64,000 nucleotides of DNA from Saprospiraceae bacterium (GCA_041392805.1 JAWKLJ010000001.1:4030001-4094000), one strand, 5' to 3'. Positions 25,592-35,455 are shown, numbered from the stretch's first letter. Translations and numbers: made by a program. The notes: a model not told the origin generated them from the sequence alone.

Positions 25592-27949
25592 ATGAAAAGA
25601 CTGTTATTAGGCATCCTCTTGCTGGGGGTGTTTGTGGGCGTTTATGCCCAAGAAAAAGCTACCTTAAGTGGTTATATCCGCAATGCTGCGGATGGCGAAG
25701 TTTTACTCTTTGCCAATGTTTTTGTTCAGGAATTAGAAACGGGGACAACGACTAATCATTATGGTTTTTACTCTATTACCCTACCCCAAGGGACCTACAC
25801 CTTGTCCATTTCGTACCTTGGTTATCAAACCAAAGTATTCCCAGTTACCTTAAAGGCCGACTTGTCTTATAATATAGACATGGAGGAAGGCGGTCAGGTT
25901 TTACAAGAGGTCATCGTATCTGGCAAAGCCGAAGATGAATCCGTTGATGCCGTGTCGATGAGTCGGATAGACCTGCCCATCCAGCAAATCAAGAAACTGC
26001 CCTCTTTATTTGGCGAACCTGACGTCATTAAAATCATCCAGACTTTGCCTGGCGTAACCAGTGCCGGAGAAGGCACCTCTGCCTATTTTGTTCGGGGAGG
26101 AAGCGCAGATCAAAACCTGGTTTTGATTGATGAAGCCCCTGTTTATGATGTCTCTCATTTATTTGGCTTATTTTCTGTGTTCAATTCAGACATTATTAAA
26201 AGCGCAGAACTGTATAAAGGAGGGATTCCGTCCAAATACGGGGGAAGACTTTCTTCGCTGTTGGAGGTCACGACCAAAGATGGCAATGATAAGCACCTGG
26301 AAGGTTCAGGGGGAATAGGTCTAATGGCAGCGCGGCTGAGCCTGGAAGGCCCTATTCAAAAAGAAAAAGCTTCCTTTATTGTCTCCGGGCGGCGTTCCTA
26401 TGCCGATTTAATTATGAAACAAATCGATGATTTAGATGGGACGACCGTTAGCTTTTATGATATGAATGCTAAAGTCAACTGGAAGCCTAACAACAAGAAT
26501 CGTTTCTTTATCTCGGCCTATGACGGGCGAGACAACTGGAATTTTAATGATGATTTTAAAATGGGTTGGGGAAATACAACGGCTACTTTCAGGTGGAATC
26601 ACCTCTTTAGCGAAAAGCTTTTTTCCAATACAACCCTTATTTATAGCGATTTCGACTACCGCTTGGAGGACTTAGATGCTGCTGATGGCTTCGTTTGGGA
26701 TGCCAACCAGCGAGAAATGTCACTTAAAGAGGATTTGACGTACTTCATTAACCCTAAGTTAACCCTGCAAATGGGCTACCAAGGCATTTATCGCCGCTTT
26801 AGTCCGGGCACCATTCAACCTAATAGTGACGCTTCAATTTTCAAAAAGACAGCACTACAAAAAATGTTTGCCTTGGATCATGCTTTGTATTTGGGCACAG
26901 ACCATAAGGTTTCGGAGCGTTTGAGTTTGCAATATGGACTTCGCTTTACTGTTTTCCAGCAGATCGGAAAAGGGACCATTTACACCTACGAAGAACCAGA
27001 AAACAATGTGAACATAGTAGTCAAAGACTCAACAGTTTACGGCAATTTTGAGAACATAAAAGTCTTTTCTCATCTAGAACCGCGCTTTAATGCCCGCTAT
27101 CGCCTAAACCCACAAAGTTCTCTCAAGTTTTCCTATCAGCGAATGGCACAATATATCCATCTAATTTCCAACTCGACGGTACCCATTCCCTTTAATACCT
27201 GGGCTCCTAGTTCTCCCTACCTCGACCCGCAAATAGCCGATCAATTGGCTTTGGGTTATTTCCAAAATTTCCGAAATAATACCTATGAGTTTTCTGCGGA
27301 GACTTTTTACAAAAAAGCTAAAAATGTAACCGCATTTGCAGATAACGCCAATATCTTCTTTAATAAACACCTCGCAACGGAGTTTCGGCAAGGTGAGGGT
27401 GAATCTTATGGCTTGGAGCTGTTTGTACGAAAAGTGAAAGGGGATTTACAAGGATTTGCAAGCTACACGCTATCCAAGGCAACCATGGACATCCAAGGCA
27501 TCAATGAAGGGGAGGCTTTTGCCGCCAACCATGATCGCCTCCACAACCTGAATGTTGCCCTTACTTATGCCCTTAATAAGCAATGGGACCTCGGGGCTAA
27601 TTTCACCTACTCCAGTGGTAGGCCAATTACTTTACCGACAGGTAAATTTCAGTTTGATAATTATCAGGTTGATTACTATACCAGTCGAAATGGATACCGC
27701 CTGCCAGACTTCCATCGCTTGGATCTATCCGTGTCTCATGAAGCTAAGAAGAATGAATACCGAAAATTTAAGCAATCGTTTACGGCAGGTCTCTATAATG
27801 TGTATAATCAGCAAAATCCCTTTACGATCTATACCCGTAAAAAGCAGGATGAGGATGGTAATATCATTGGTGATGGTACAGAGAAAGAAGCCCGATTGGT
27901 ATACTTATTTGGCATTATGCCTTATTTCAGCTGGAACTTCAAATTTTAA
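25592..27949 (+). CDS. TonB-dependent outer-membrane receptor with carboxypeptidase-like N-domain
   Basis: 785 aa. A signal peptide (ending VYAQ) is followed by a carboxypeptidase-regulatory-like domain at ~22-105 (ATLSGYIRNAADGEVLLFANVFV...LSISYLGYQT), a plug domain at ~110-230 (PSLFGEPDVIKIIQTLPGVTSAGEGTSAYFVRGGSADQNLVLIDEAPVYD is its signature region) and a beta-barrel to the end. Such receptors import ligands across the outer membrane using TonB-ExbBD energy. A DUF4249 lipoprotein gene follows 20 bp later, and this pair is a recurrent Bacteroidota unit. The ligand is not predictable here. Confidence 0.93.
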   Translation: MKRLLLGILLLGVFVGVYAQEKATLSGYIRNAADGEVLLFANVFVQELETGTTTNHYGFYSITLPQGTYTLSISYLGYQTKVFPVTLKADLSYNIDMEEGGQVLQEVIVSGKAEDESVDAVSMSRIDLPIQQIKKLPSLFGEPDVIKIIQTLPGVTSAGEGTSAYFVRGGSADQNLVLIDEAPVYDVSHLFGLFSVFNSDIIKSAELYKGGIPSKYGGRLSSLLEVTTKDGNDKHLEGSGGIGLMAARLSLEGPIQKEKASFIVSGRRSYADLIMKQIDDLDGTTVSFYDMNAKVNWKPNNKNRFFISAYDGRDNWNFNDDFKMGWGNTTATFRWNHLFSEKLFSNTTLIYSDFDYRLEDLDAADGFVWDANQREMSLKEDLTYFINPKLTLQMGYQGIYRRFSPGTIQPNSDASIFKKTALQKMFALDHALYLGTDHKVSERLSLQYGLRFTVFQQIGKGTIYTYEEPENNVNIVVKDSTVYGNFENIKVFSHLEPRFNARYRLNPQSSLKFSYQRMAQYIHLISNSTVPIPFNTWAPSSPYLDPQIADQLALGYFQNFRNNTYEFSAETFYKKAKNVTAFADNANIFFNKHLATEFRQGEGESYGLELFVRKVKGDLQGFASYTLSKATMDIQGINEGEAFAANHDRLHNLNVALTYALNKQWDLGANFTYSSGRPITLPTGKFQFDNYQVDYYTSRNGYRLPDFHRLDLSVSHEAKKNEYRKFKQSFTAGLYNVYNQQNPFTIYTRKKQDEDGNIIGDGTEKEARLVYLFGIMPYFSWNFKF

Positions 27950-27969
27950 CTTACTCAAAAAATAGGATC

Positions 27970-28788
27970 ATGAAAACGCAATGCTTGCTTTATATAATTA
28001 TTAGTTTTTTTCTTTTCACTGCCTGCGAGAAAACCATTGTATTGGATCCAGGTCAGACCCGGGAATTGGTGGTTATAGAAGGTCTGGTTACCAATGAAAT
28101 GGCGAAGCACCAAGTCAAAATAACTAAAACGCTGGGTTTTAATAGTACCGGTGAATCAGCGGGCGTTTCCAATGCAACAGTCAGCGTCAGCGACGACTTG
28201 GGGAAAATCATAGTCTTCGCTGAATTACAACCAGGCATATATCGGGCGAGTGAAGCTTTTGCTGGTGAAATTGGTCGGACTTACACCCTGACCGTTGCTT
28301 ATGAAGACCAATGGTTTACGGCTTCGGAATTATTAAGTGCTATGGGGAATGTCGATACGCTTTTGACGCAAATTAATCCAGAAGAACAAGCCAATCCAGA
28401 AGAAGAAGGTCGGTTTTACGATATCTTGGTCTATATGAATGAGCCACAGGAGACCGAAAATTTTTACTTGGCTAAATTTTTTCGAAATGGTGAGTTGGAA
28501 AACTTCAACGGCGATGAAGTTTTTGTTTTCGATGATGTCGCCATTAGTGCAGAATTGAATGCACTCCCTGGCCCTATTTATTATGCTAAGGGCGATATTG
28601 CACGGACAGAACTGTACAGTCTTAGCCGAAGGGCTTATCGTTTCTATAATGATTTATATGCGAACGTGACAAATGACGGTGGAATGTTTTCTAGTCAACC
28701 TGCCAATGTCAGTACAAATATTGAAGGAGGTGCAATTGGTTACTTTCAAGTCTCAGCTATAGATATTGATGAAATTGTGGTAGAATAG
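27970..28788 (+). CDS. DUF4249 domain lipoprotein, partner of the TonB-dependent receptor
   Basis: 272 aa with a lipobox FTAC (lipidated C19). The mature start LDPGQTRELVVIEGLVTNEMAKHQVKITKT, then GVSNATVSVSDDLGKIIVF and GEIGRTYTLTV, fit DUF4249. The family has Ig-like N-terminal strands and usually occurs directly downstream of TonB-dependent receptors, as here, so a shared uptake role at the outer membrane is inferred. The C-terminus reads GYFQVSAIDIDEIVVE, also typical of the family. Confidence 0.9.
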   Translation: MKTQCLLYIIISFFLFTACEKTIVLDPGQTRELVVIEGLVTNEMAKHQVKITKTLGFNSTGESAGVSNATVSVSDDLGKIIVFAELQPGIYRASEAFAGEIGRTYTLTVAYEDQWFTASELLSAMGNVDTLLTQINPEEQANPEEEGRFYDILVYMNEPQETENFYLAKFFRNGELENFNGDEVFVFDDVAISAELNALPGPIYYAKGDIARTELYSLSRRAYRFYNDLYANVTNDGGMFSSQPANVSTNIEGGAIGYFQVSAIDIDEIVVE

Positions 28789-28992
28789 GGTCTTGAACGA
28801 ACTTGAACCAGAATGAATAGCATTATTGAACCTTTTTATTCAACTTTGCCTTGCAAATTTGGCAGAGAGGGGTGAAATTAAGCTCAACCTATTGAACAAG
28901 CGTAGTTCGCAGGGGTTCTATTCATGATAGTAATGGTAAAACAACATGATAACCATTGCAACACCTCAATTTTTAAATTAAAATCTTTCATA

Positions 28993-29553
28993 ATGAAAAA
29001 AGTGTCTTTAGCTATCGGGTTGCTATTTTTTGCGCTGCAACTAGTCATTGCGCAAGACGTTATGGTTCGCCCAAATTCCAAGCAATTGTCTCGAAAAGAA
29101 GTGGCTGAAAAGAAAAGCCCAATGAGTGCCAGTTTTATGAAAAAAGGAGATGCTTATGCCAGGGTGGTTTATAATCAGCCTCATTTGAGAGGCCGTAATA
29201 TGCTTGGCGATAAGGAACCTTTCGGTAAAGTTTGGCGTTTGGGAGCAAATGAATCAACGGAGCTATTTATTACGGCTGATTTGGAAATTGGTGGTAAAAC
29301 CCTTAGCAAAGGAGCCTATTCTGTTTTTGCTATTCCAGAAGCAGATAAGTGGACTTTAATTTTCAATAGCGACCTCGGCCAATGGGGTGGCTATAGCTAC
29401 AATGCCGAAAAAGATGTCCTTCGTGTAGATGTACCTACGCAAAAAACAGATGATCCTTTCGAAGCCTTTACCATTTGGTTTAGTGAGGATGGCTCGGCTT
29501 TAAATATGGCCTGGGGGACCACACATATCAGTGCACCTGTTGCCTTTAAATAG
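28993..29553 (+). CDS. DUF2911 domain exported protein
   Basis: 186 aa from the ATG at 28993, with a signal peptide ending VIAQ. The body matches DUF2911: ARVVYNQPHLRGRNMLG, PFGKVWRLGANESTELFITADLEIGGK, GAYSVFAIPEADKWTLIFN and a C-terminal FEAFTIWFSEDGSALNMAWGTTHISAPV. The family is widespread in Bacteroidota, is predicted to be beta-rich and has no established function. The gene is monocistronic and is followed by a hairpin at 29642-29694. Confidence 0.92.
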   Translation: MKKVSLAIGLLFFALQLVIAQDVMVRPNSKQLSRKEVAEKKSPMSASFMKKGDAYARVVYNQPHLRGRNMLGDKEPFGKVWRLGANESTELFITADLEIGGKTLSKGAYSVFAIPEADKWTLIFNSDLGQWGGYSYNAEKDVLRVDVPTQKTDDPFEAFTIWFSEDGSALNMAWGTTHISAPVAFK

Positions 29554-29641
29554 TTTTCTTTCCCAAAGAGCGTTGTGCATTTATTACCGTTTAAAGCGGA
29601 ATAACTCCTCTTCAGGCTTTAGCTATATTGAAGCATACTAA

Positions 29642-29694
29642 GGGATCCTATCCCCCCATTGATGACAATGTGGGGATAGAGTCCCCTGCTTTCC
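29642..29694 (+). terminator. Hairpin after the DUF2911 gene
   Basis: GGGATCCTATCCCC pairs with GGGGATAGAGTCCC (with a few bulges). No long T-run follows, so its role as a terminator is uncertain. Confidence 0.4.
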
Positions 29695-29730
29695 AATGTC
29701 AAAAAGAGATAAATAGCTTGGCCCCGTCTT

Positions 29731-29894
29731 AGAGCATGTTTGGAGGTCACCCTTTGGGTCTAAAACTATCCCTTTTTCGCTGATACTTCGTTGCTTTTTT
29801 CGTCCGTACCGAAGGGTATGAACTTCAAAAAGGGCCTCGTCTCAACGAAAAATTGACACTTTTTGCCTCCAAAAGCGACCTCCAAACATGCTCT
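29731..29894. repeat. MITE-like element, 164 bp, copy 2
   Basis: Same length and nearly the same sequence as 20201-20364, with terminal inverted repeats AGAGCATGTTTGGAGGTCAC. It sits in the 5' spacer of the DinB-like gene, about 45 bp before its ATG. Confidence 0.8.
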
Positions 29895-29938
29895 AAGGCA
29901 AAATGGTTTTAAACTTCACAACTTAAAAAAACTTTAAT

Positions 29939-30538
29939 ATGAACGGTAAATTTAATATCTTATACCTTATTGCCTTTTTTTTATTGACCTTTCAATTCGT
30001 TATGGCACAAGCAAATGAGAATTTACCCTATTACGAAATCCCTGCCTACCCTGAAAAGTACAATGCATGCACGGTTACTGCTCGGGTGATTGATGGCTTG
30101 GGTTTTAGATACTATTGGGCAACAGAGGGGCTGAGGCCGGAAGACCTTGATTTCAAACCCAGTCAGGATGCTCGAACAACCAAAGAAACCCTGGATCATA
30201 TTTATGGCCTGGTCAATGTAGTTGCCAATGCGGTAAAACAGGTACCCAATACCGGAGATTTGCCAGCATTAACATTTGCTGAACAACGCCGACAAACTTT
30301 GCTCCTGCTGAAAGAAACAAGTGATATGCTCAAGGCAAGTAAACCTAAACAAATGAAGCGTTTCAAAATGATTTTCCAAAGAGAAGGATCATCCACTGAA
30401 TACCCCTTCTGGAATGAGCTCAACGGTCCTTTGTCTGATGCGCTTTGGCATGTTGGGCAGGTAGTGTCCTTTCGGCGTTCATCCGGCAACCCTTTCAATT
30501 CAAAGGCGAGCGTTCTCCAGGGGAAATTGAGAGAATAA
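29939..30538 (+). CDS. Exported DinB-like four-helix-bundle protein
   Basis: 199 aa. A hydrophobic signal peptide (ending VMAQ) precedes a mostly helical domain. RVIDGLGFRYYWATEGL, TKETLDHIYGLVNVVANAV and the C-terminal FWNELNGPLSDALWHVGQVVSFRRSSGNP resemble DinB superfamily proteins, which hold a divalent metal with histidines from separate helices. Here H in DHIYGL and H in LWHVGQ are candidates, and a third ligand is not obvious. Enzymatic role unknown. The pairing of a secretion signal with a DinB fold is seen in other Bacteroidota proteins. Convergent with the next gene. Confidence 0.72.
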   Translation: MNGKFNILYLIAFFLLTFQFVMAQANENLPYYEIPAYPEKYNACTVTARVIDGLGFRYYWATEGLRPEDLDFKPSQDARTTKETLDHIYGLVNVVANAVKQVPNTGDLPALTFAEQRRQTLLLLKETSDMLKASKPKQMKRFKMIFQREGSSTEYPFWNELNGPLSDALWHVGQVVSFRRSSGNPFNSKASVLQGKLRE

Positions 30539-30555
30539 ATTGAACGCACCATCCT

Positions 30556-33306
30556 TTATTGATGTAATTCCTTATAATCTTCCATATCCGTACCGCTATT
30601 AAAATGTCGAAGATTATAGGTGAAGGACAGCATAAAATACCGTTTCAGTACATTGGATTGGACATCCTCGACATATAGCTCGGTAATATTTCGACTGATG
30701 CTATTATTTTGTTGTAACAAATCATATACATTAAGGCTTACTTCTCCTCGTTCATCTTTAAGCAGTTTTTTACCAATACTCATATTTAGCAAGAGAAAGC
30801 TATTGTTAAAATCCTCGGAAAGCCCGGTGTTTAAGCGATGATTAAGATCGAGCCGATATACCAAACCATCCCAAACAATCCAATCGTAACTTAAGCGAGT
30901 CGATTGGTTAAAATAATTATTATTTGTGGTAGGGCGGAGTGAATTTTCGACGATATTATAAGAGGATCTGGTTGAAAAGTTAAAATCTATTTTGTCACTA
31001 ATATTGCTACTGATCGCCAAGCCTATTCTAAAATTACTATTGTTCACAAAATTGACCTGTTCGTTGATCATTCCTGGCCTATGGGAATAATTTAAGCCTC
31101 CGTTTACACTTACATTTGATTTGATAAAATCAACGGATGTTCCATAATTTAGATAGGAGCGGAAGTCCCAATTTCCGTTTAAATTAACCGGGCGCGATAA
31201 CTGAGAACCTTTCTCAAGGATGATACCTTCTTCCAATATAATCCTTTCTTCAGCGATGGTTGAGCTAGTAGTAATGTAATTATTAATGATGGACGTTTGC
31301 ATGAACATAAAGAAGGATCGGTCTTTTTCAGGATTCCTGCCTCGATATCTCATCCTAACCCGATTGCTAAAAGATTGATCTAAATCGGGATTTCCTGTTC
31401 TAAGGTGAAGGGGGTTAGAGATATTAATGACATCCTGTAGTTGTCCTATGGACGGAGCATTTGTCTGGGTGTCATAATCGATTTCCAGTTTTTTATGCTT
31501 CGAAAACTCATAATCTAATCTGATTGTAGGTGCCACCGTTTGAAAGGTACGCGTTATAAAAAAAGGCATGGGGAATTCCTGGTCGTTTTTCAAACCGGCC
31601 TGCTGAATGGATACCTCCAGTTGCATCTGGAATTTTTTTGCCCGGTATTGATAACCCAGTTCTACCTCTTGGGATAGGTATTGACTGTTAAAAGCATTAC
31701 TTAAGGTGGTATCCAATAGGAAGATCATATTAATGGTGTCTCCTGCCGGTGCTTCCATGGCATCATAGGTGAGCTTGTCGGAGTCATTCAGGTTATTTCT
31801 GATTTGATATTCCAATTCGACTTGTCCTTTTTTTCCAAGTGGCTCGGTAAAAGAAATTGTTGCATCCCAACTTAACCCTTTTCTATCAAGCGTTGTCAAC
31901 TGGTTTAAGGTTTCCTGCTTTTCCTGTTCATCGTAATAATAATTGTCAGCCAAACGGCTTCCTTCATCTTCATTGGAATGATATCCTGTGTTTAATCCTA
32001 GGGAGAAATTCCGTCCTTTTTTCAAAAAACGATGGCTATAGTAAAGTCGGTTACCAAAATCATAATCATAATTACTAGACAGGAGGCTATTTTCGGTCTG
32101 GTTAAGGGGGGCATCGCCCGACAGGGTCCTTCCAAAAAAGTAGCTATTCCCTTCATCATGCTTTAGAGAGACATTAGGCCGGATCAACAACTTATTGTAG
32201 TCGTCTATCTTATAATCAAAGCGCAGGTCGAAGGTATGGTCTTTATTCGTTCTGGTATTATTACTATTTTGTCTATAAACTCGCCCCGGATCAAAATCGA
32301 GTACATAGTTTCTAACCCTGGAAGCATTACCTTCATTTTTTCTTTGGCTATACAGGTAGCTCCCGCTGATTTCTATTTTCTTGCCCCAATCATCACTAAA
32401 ACTAAAGCCGATCCTATTGGTTGTAATAATTCCATCCTGTATTCTGCTATCCCCCTGGCTATTCGGGTCTGCAGAATAATCTAGCGCATTGATATTGTTG
32501 CTTAAAGCCGTAACGGTTGCCCGTCGATCTTCATTGAATAGGTTGATACTGGTTCCTGTTAAGTACCTTTCGGCATTGCCGTAGCCTAAGGAGGATTTCC
32601 CAAATTGTCCTTTCCGTCGGTTTGGTTTAGTGATGATATTGATCGTCTTTTCTCTTTCACCGTCATCAAATCCGCTAAATTCTGCCTTGTCGCTTTTTTT
32701 ATCAAATATTTGAACACTTTCAATTACTTCTGCTGGCAAATTTTGCAGGGCTGCTTTTACATCCTTTCCAAAAAAGGGTTTTCCATCGATCAGCACCTGG
32801 ACCACATTTTCGCCCTGGGCTTGTAGGGCACCATCTTGTAAACTTATACCCGGCATTTTTTCTACCAAACTTTGAGCACTGGCATCTTGCAGGGTTTTAA
32901 AGGCAGCAGCATTGTACTGGACAGTGTCGCCTTGTTGTATTTCCATAGCTCTTCTTCCCGAAACAGTTATCTCCCCCAGCCAAGTCCCCGCTTCCTCGAG
33001 GGATAATATCCCCATATTTAAATCCTGGTCCAATACGATGGCCCTGCTTAGGGGTGCAAACCCGATATATTGGATCATTAAAAGGTATTTACCCCGCTCG
33101 ATATCCGTCAACTCAAACTTGCCTTCCAAATCGGTCACAGTTCCCTTTATTGTGCTCGAATCCGTTGGATGCGCAAGTAATACTGTAGCACCAAGGAATG
33201 TATCCCCATCATTGCCATTTTGTACCGTGCCAGAAATAGAAAAGTGTTGAGAAAAGGCAGAAAAATAAAGCAGGAAAAAGAAAATAAAGCAGAAAAAATA
33301 CCTCAT
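30556..33306 (-). CDS. Outer-membrane beta-barrel protein, TonB-receptor-like (OMP_b-brl type)
   Basis: 916 aa. Signal peptide ending AFSQ, then a carboxypeptidase-regulatory-like domain at ~22-110 (SISGTVQNGNDGDTFLGATVLLAH...IERGKYLLMIQYIGF). A plug-like region follows (SAQSLVEKMPGISLQDGALQAQGENVVQVLIDGKPFFGKDVKAALQNLPA), then a long barrel ending SFTYNLRHFNSGTDMEDYKELHQ. This is the outer-membrane beta-barrel family common in Bacteroidota, related to TonB receptors but often without a strong TonB box. The ligand is unknown. It is monocistronic. Confidence 0.9.
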   Translation of the reverse strand: MRYFFCFIFFFLLYFSAFSQHFSISGTVQNGNDGDTFLGATVLLAHPTDSSTIKGTVTDLEGKFELTDIERGKYLLMIQYIGFAPLSRAIVLDQDLNMGILSLEEAGTWLGEITVSGRRAMEIQQGDTVQYNAAAFKTLQDASAQSLVEKMPGISLQDGALQAQGENVVQVLIDGKPFFGKDVKAALQNLPAEVIESVQIFDKKSDKAEFSGFDDGEREKTINIITKPNRRKGQFGKSSLGYGNAERYLTGTSINLFNEDRRATVTALSNNINALDYSADPNSQGDSRIQDGIITTNRIGFSFSDDWGKKIEISGSYLYSQRKNEGNASRVRNYVLDFDPGRVYRQNSNNTRTNKDHTFDLRFDYKIDDYNKLLIRPNVSLKHDEGNSYFFGRTLSGDAPLNQTENSLLSSNYDYDFGNRLYYSHRFLKKGRNFSLGLNTGYHSNEDEGSRLADNYYYDEQEKQETLNQLTTLDRKGLSWDATISFTEPLGKKGQVELEYQIRNNLNDSDKLTYDAMEAPAGDTINMIFLLDTTLSNAFNSQYLSQEVELGYQYRAKKFQMQLEVSIQQAGLKNDQEFPMPFFITRTFQTVAPTIRLDYEFSKHKKLEIDYDTQTNAPSIGQLQDVINISNPLHLRTGNPDLDQSFSNRVRMRYRGRNPEKDRSFFMFMQTSIINNYITTSSTIAEERIILEEGIILEKGSQLSRPVNLNGNWDFRSYLNYGTSVDFIKSNVSVNGGLNYSHRPGMINEQVNFVNNSNFRIGLAISSNISDKIDFNFSTRSSYNIVENSLRPTTNNNYFNQSTRLSYDWIVWDGLVYRLDLNHRLNTGLSEDFNNSFLLLNMSIGKKLLKDERGEVSLNVYDLLQQNNSISRNITELYVEDVQSNVLKRYFMLSFTYNLRHFNSGTDMEDYKELHQ

Positions 33307-33680
33307 GGTTATGATCTATTAATTAGGTCTACTAATCAAAATTAAGGTGTATTAAGATCGCTTTAGTTTCTTGTTTTGGCTTGCCACCAAAAGTATCAAA
33401 AAATGATATAAATAAAAAACGCCAGGCAAAAACTATAAAATAGATTGCCTGGCTGCTATGCTAACCAAAATAGTATAATGCTAATTCTTTGAGAGGGTGC
33501 GTAACACTGTAACGTTTAGCGTATTCAATATGCTGTTCCGTTCGAACCTATTTATAACGTAATCTGGTGTTAAAAGAGCGTATCTACGTGGTCGTCCAAC
33601 TTGGAAAGGGATATTTTTTTTACCTAGGGGCTATTATAAGAATAATTCTTGAAAACAGGAAATTAATTAGATGAAATCTA
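33307..33680. other. Gene-free spacer with one terminator
   Basis: 374 bp. It holds the promoter region of the beta-barrel gene and the terminator at 33407-33453. Nothing else could be assigned. Confidence 0.5.
33407..33453 (-). terminator. Intrinsic terminator downstream of rsmG
   Basis: On the minus strand GCCAGGCAA and TTGCCTGGC form a perfect 9-bp stem (33421-33453) followed by GTTTTTTATTT. It lies about 230 bp after the rsmG stop on the same strand. Confidence 0.7.
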
Positions 33681-34310
33681 TTAAACCTGTGCATAAACTG
33701 CCATTTTTTCCAGAAAATAGTCTTCTTTGAAGTAGTTTGAAATAGGAAATGACTCAACATAATTACCCTTGGGAAGGGCATCGATTTCTCCTCTGATACT
33801 CCCCCCTTTCAAGGTAATTAGGCCATTGGGTAAAGCATGTTGTTGTTGTTTGATTTTGAGCAGCGGAAAGCTCCATTCAATTAATTTGTCCAAGCTGGTA
33901 ACGGCTCTGCAAACGACAAAATCAAACTTAGTTTTTAGCTCTTCTGCCCGAATAGGCAGTCCTACTACATTTTCTAGCCCGAGTGCCATTTTTATTTCGT
34001 TGACAACCGTTATTTTTTTGCGCGTTCCGTCTACTAAGGTGAAGTTGGTTTCTGGAAAAAAAATAGCCAGGGGGATACCTGGCAATCCGCCTCCGGTACC
34101 CAAATCGAGAACGGCAGCACCTGGTTTAAAACCAACGACTTTGGCTATTGCAAGCGAATGGAGGATATGATGGACATAAAGATTGTCAATATCTTTTCTG
34201 GAAATAACATTTATTTTTTGGTTCCACGATTCGTAAAGTGGTCCTAGGGCTTTGAACTGATCTATTTGCTTGGCGGATAAATCAGGGAAATATTTGAGAA
34301 TGACTTCCAT
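33681..34310 (-). CDS. rsmG: 16S rRNA (guanine(527)-N7)-methyltransferase RsmG
   Basis: 209 aa, the usual RsmG length. It methylates G527 of 16S rRNA, in the 530 loop. The SAM-binding motif VLDLGTGGGLPGIPLAI is diagnostic. It is preceded by NQKINVISRKDIDNLYVHHILHSLAIA, also conserved in RsmG, and followed by NFTLVDGTRKKI and VCRAVTSLDKL. It lies 16 bp downstream of the RluA-type synthase gene and is probably cotranscribed with it and with the small gene at 35058-35225. Confidence 0.96.
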   Translation of the reverse strand: MEVILKYFPDLSAKQIDQFKALGPLYESWNQKINVISRKDIDNLYVHHILHSLAIAKVVGFKPGAAVLDLGTGGGLPGIPLAIFFPETNFTLVDGTRKKITVVNEIKMALGLENVVGLPIRAEELKTKFDFVVCRAVTSLDKLIEWSFPLLKIKQQQHALPNGLITLKGGSIRGEIDALPKGNYVESFPISNYFKEDYFLEKMAVYAQV

Positions 34311-34326
34311 ACAAATTTTAAGTAAT

Positions 34327-35004
34327 TTAATCCGCTAATAGCATGCGAAATGCATCCCAAACAGGGTCTGGCGGAGGTGGCGCTACGATTGTTTCTTGTT
34401 CAGCTGTGACGGGGTGATGAAACATCAATTTCCAGGCATGCAAGTGAATTGATCTATCTTTATTGGCTCGACGGAAGCCATATTTGACATCCCCTTTTAT
34501 GGGGCATTTGATGGCTGCTAATTGAGCCCGAACCTGGTGATGGCGACCTGTCAAGAGCTGGATTTCTAACAAATGATAATGATCGCTGCTACCCAGAACA
34601 CGGTAGTTTAACAAAGCCTCTTTGGTCCCCTTGATGTCCGTATTTGAAACACTCGTCTTGTTGGTCGTCCCATTCTTCATCAAAAAATGTTGGATTTGAT
34701 CCGCTTCTTTTGGCGGTCGATTTTTGACCACAGCCAAATAGGTTTTTGTAACCGTTCGGTTTTTGAATTGTTCATTCAAATGGGCCAGGGCTTTGGCATT
34801 TTTAGCCAATAGTACAACACCTGTTGCGGGGCGGTCGAGCCGATGAATAAGATGCAAAGGGTGATGGCAGTAAGCCTCTCCAAGGGACAACAAGGACTGG
34901 CTCCCCGTTTGATCAGATTGAACGGGGATGGTTGCTGGCTTGTTGAAGGCAATCAATTGATTATTTTTGTATAATACCTGATCGCCGATTCTACTTTTTT
35001 CCAT
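34327..35004 (-). CDS. RluA-family pseudouridine synthase
   Basis: 225 aa. The catalytic motif HRLDRPATGVVLLAK carries the nucleophilic aspartate at about residue 57. NKPATIPVQ near the N-terminus, TKTYLAVV and GRHHQVRAQLAAIKCPIKGDVKYG complete the RluA/RluC/RluD core. It lacks an N-terminal S4 RNA-binding domain, so it is a short member, and the exact rRNA or tRNA uridine cannot be named. The gene is in an operon-like row with rsmG (16 bp downstream). Confidence 0.92.
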   Translation of the reverse strand: MEKSRIGDQVLYKNNQLIAFNKPATIPVQSDQTGSQSLLSLGEAYCHHPLHLIHRLDRPATGVVLLAKNAKALAHLNEQFKNRTVTKTYLAVVKNRPPKEADQIQHFLMKNGTTNKTSVSNTDIKGTKEALLNYRVLGSSDHYHLLEIQLLTGRHHQVRAQLAAIKCPIKGDVKYGFRRANKDRSIHLHAWKLMFHHPVTAEQETIVAPPPPDPVWDAFRMLLAD

Positions 35005-35057
35005 TAATAGTTGATTCTATTGCTGCTACTTCACAAATCTATATACCGTTAAAAGAT

Positions 35058-35225
35058 TTAATCTACCTCTTCATAATCCACATATTCCCCATCTGTATCA
35101 TCCTTCTTTTTTTTGGCGGGATCAACCTTTTCTTGCCTAGGCCCTGATTGAACGGCATTAACGGGTGCAATGAAATATTTATAAACAAAATAGACCAGTC
35201 CTGCAGTGATTATTAATTTAATCAT
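35058..35225 (-). CDS. Small DUF4834-like membrane protein (55 aa)
   Basis: ATG at 35225, stop at 35058, 55 aa. One N-terminal membrane segment (IKLIITAGLVYFVYKYF) is followed by a basic lysine-rich stretch and a tail ending EYVDYEEVD. The membrane segment plus basic middle plus EYVDYEE-type tail matches small Bacteroidota proteins of the DUF4834 type. The gene is 53 bp upstream of the RluA-type synthase on the same strand, so it probably begins that operon. It is shorter than usual gene-calling cutoffs. Confidence 0.72.
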   Translation of the reverse strand: MIKLIITAGLVYFVYKYFIAPVNAVQSGPRQEKVDPAKKKKDDTDGEYVDYEEVD

Positions 35226-35379
35226 AATGAATGCTTGATTTTTACAAAATTAGCCTTTTCGGCTTGAAAAAGAAAAGACAATTGAACGGCTTCTTCATTT
35301 TGGTGTAAATAATATAGAAAGGTAATTCATTATAGCGCGAATACCCAGGTCTTTAAGTAGCATCTTGACATTTATTTTT

Positions 35380-35387
35380 TACATTTG
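35380..35387 (+). promoter_or_regulatory. Putative promoter -7 element (TACATTTG) of the DUF2723 gene
   Basis: TACATTTG matches TAnnTTTG and lies 68 nt before the ATG. The upstream -33 box is not clear. Confidence 0.4.
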
Positions 35388-35455
35388 CAGTTCTTTAAGG
35401 CTAAGACCTTAGTAAGGCGCTCATAACCTGAAGATTGTAAAATCAAAACCACTAG

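Noticed and set aside
33481..33640. Possible tRNA around the TTCGAAC-like stretch
   Set aside because: No cloverleaf could be built around it, and no acceptor stem or anticodon arm was found.
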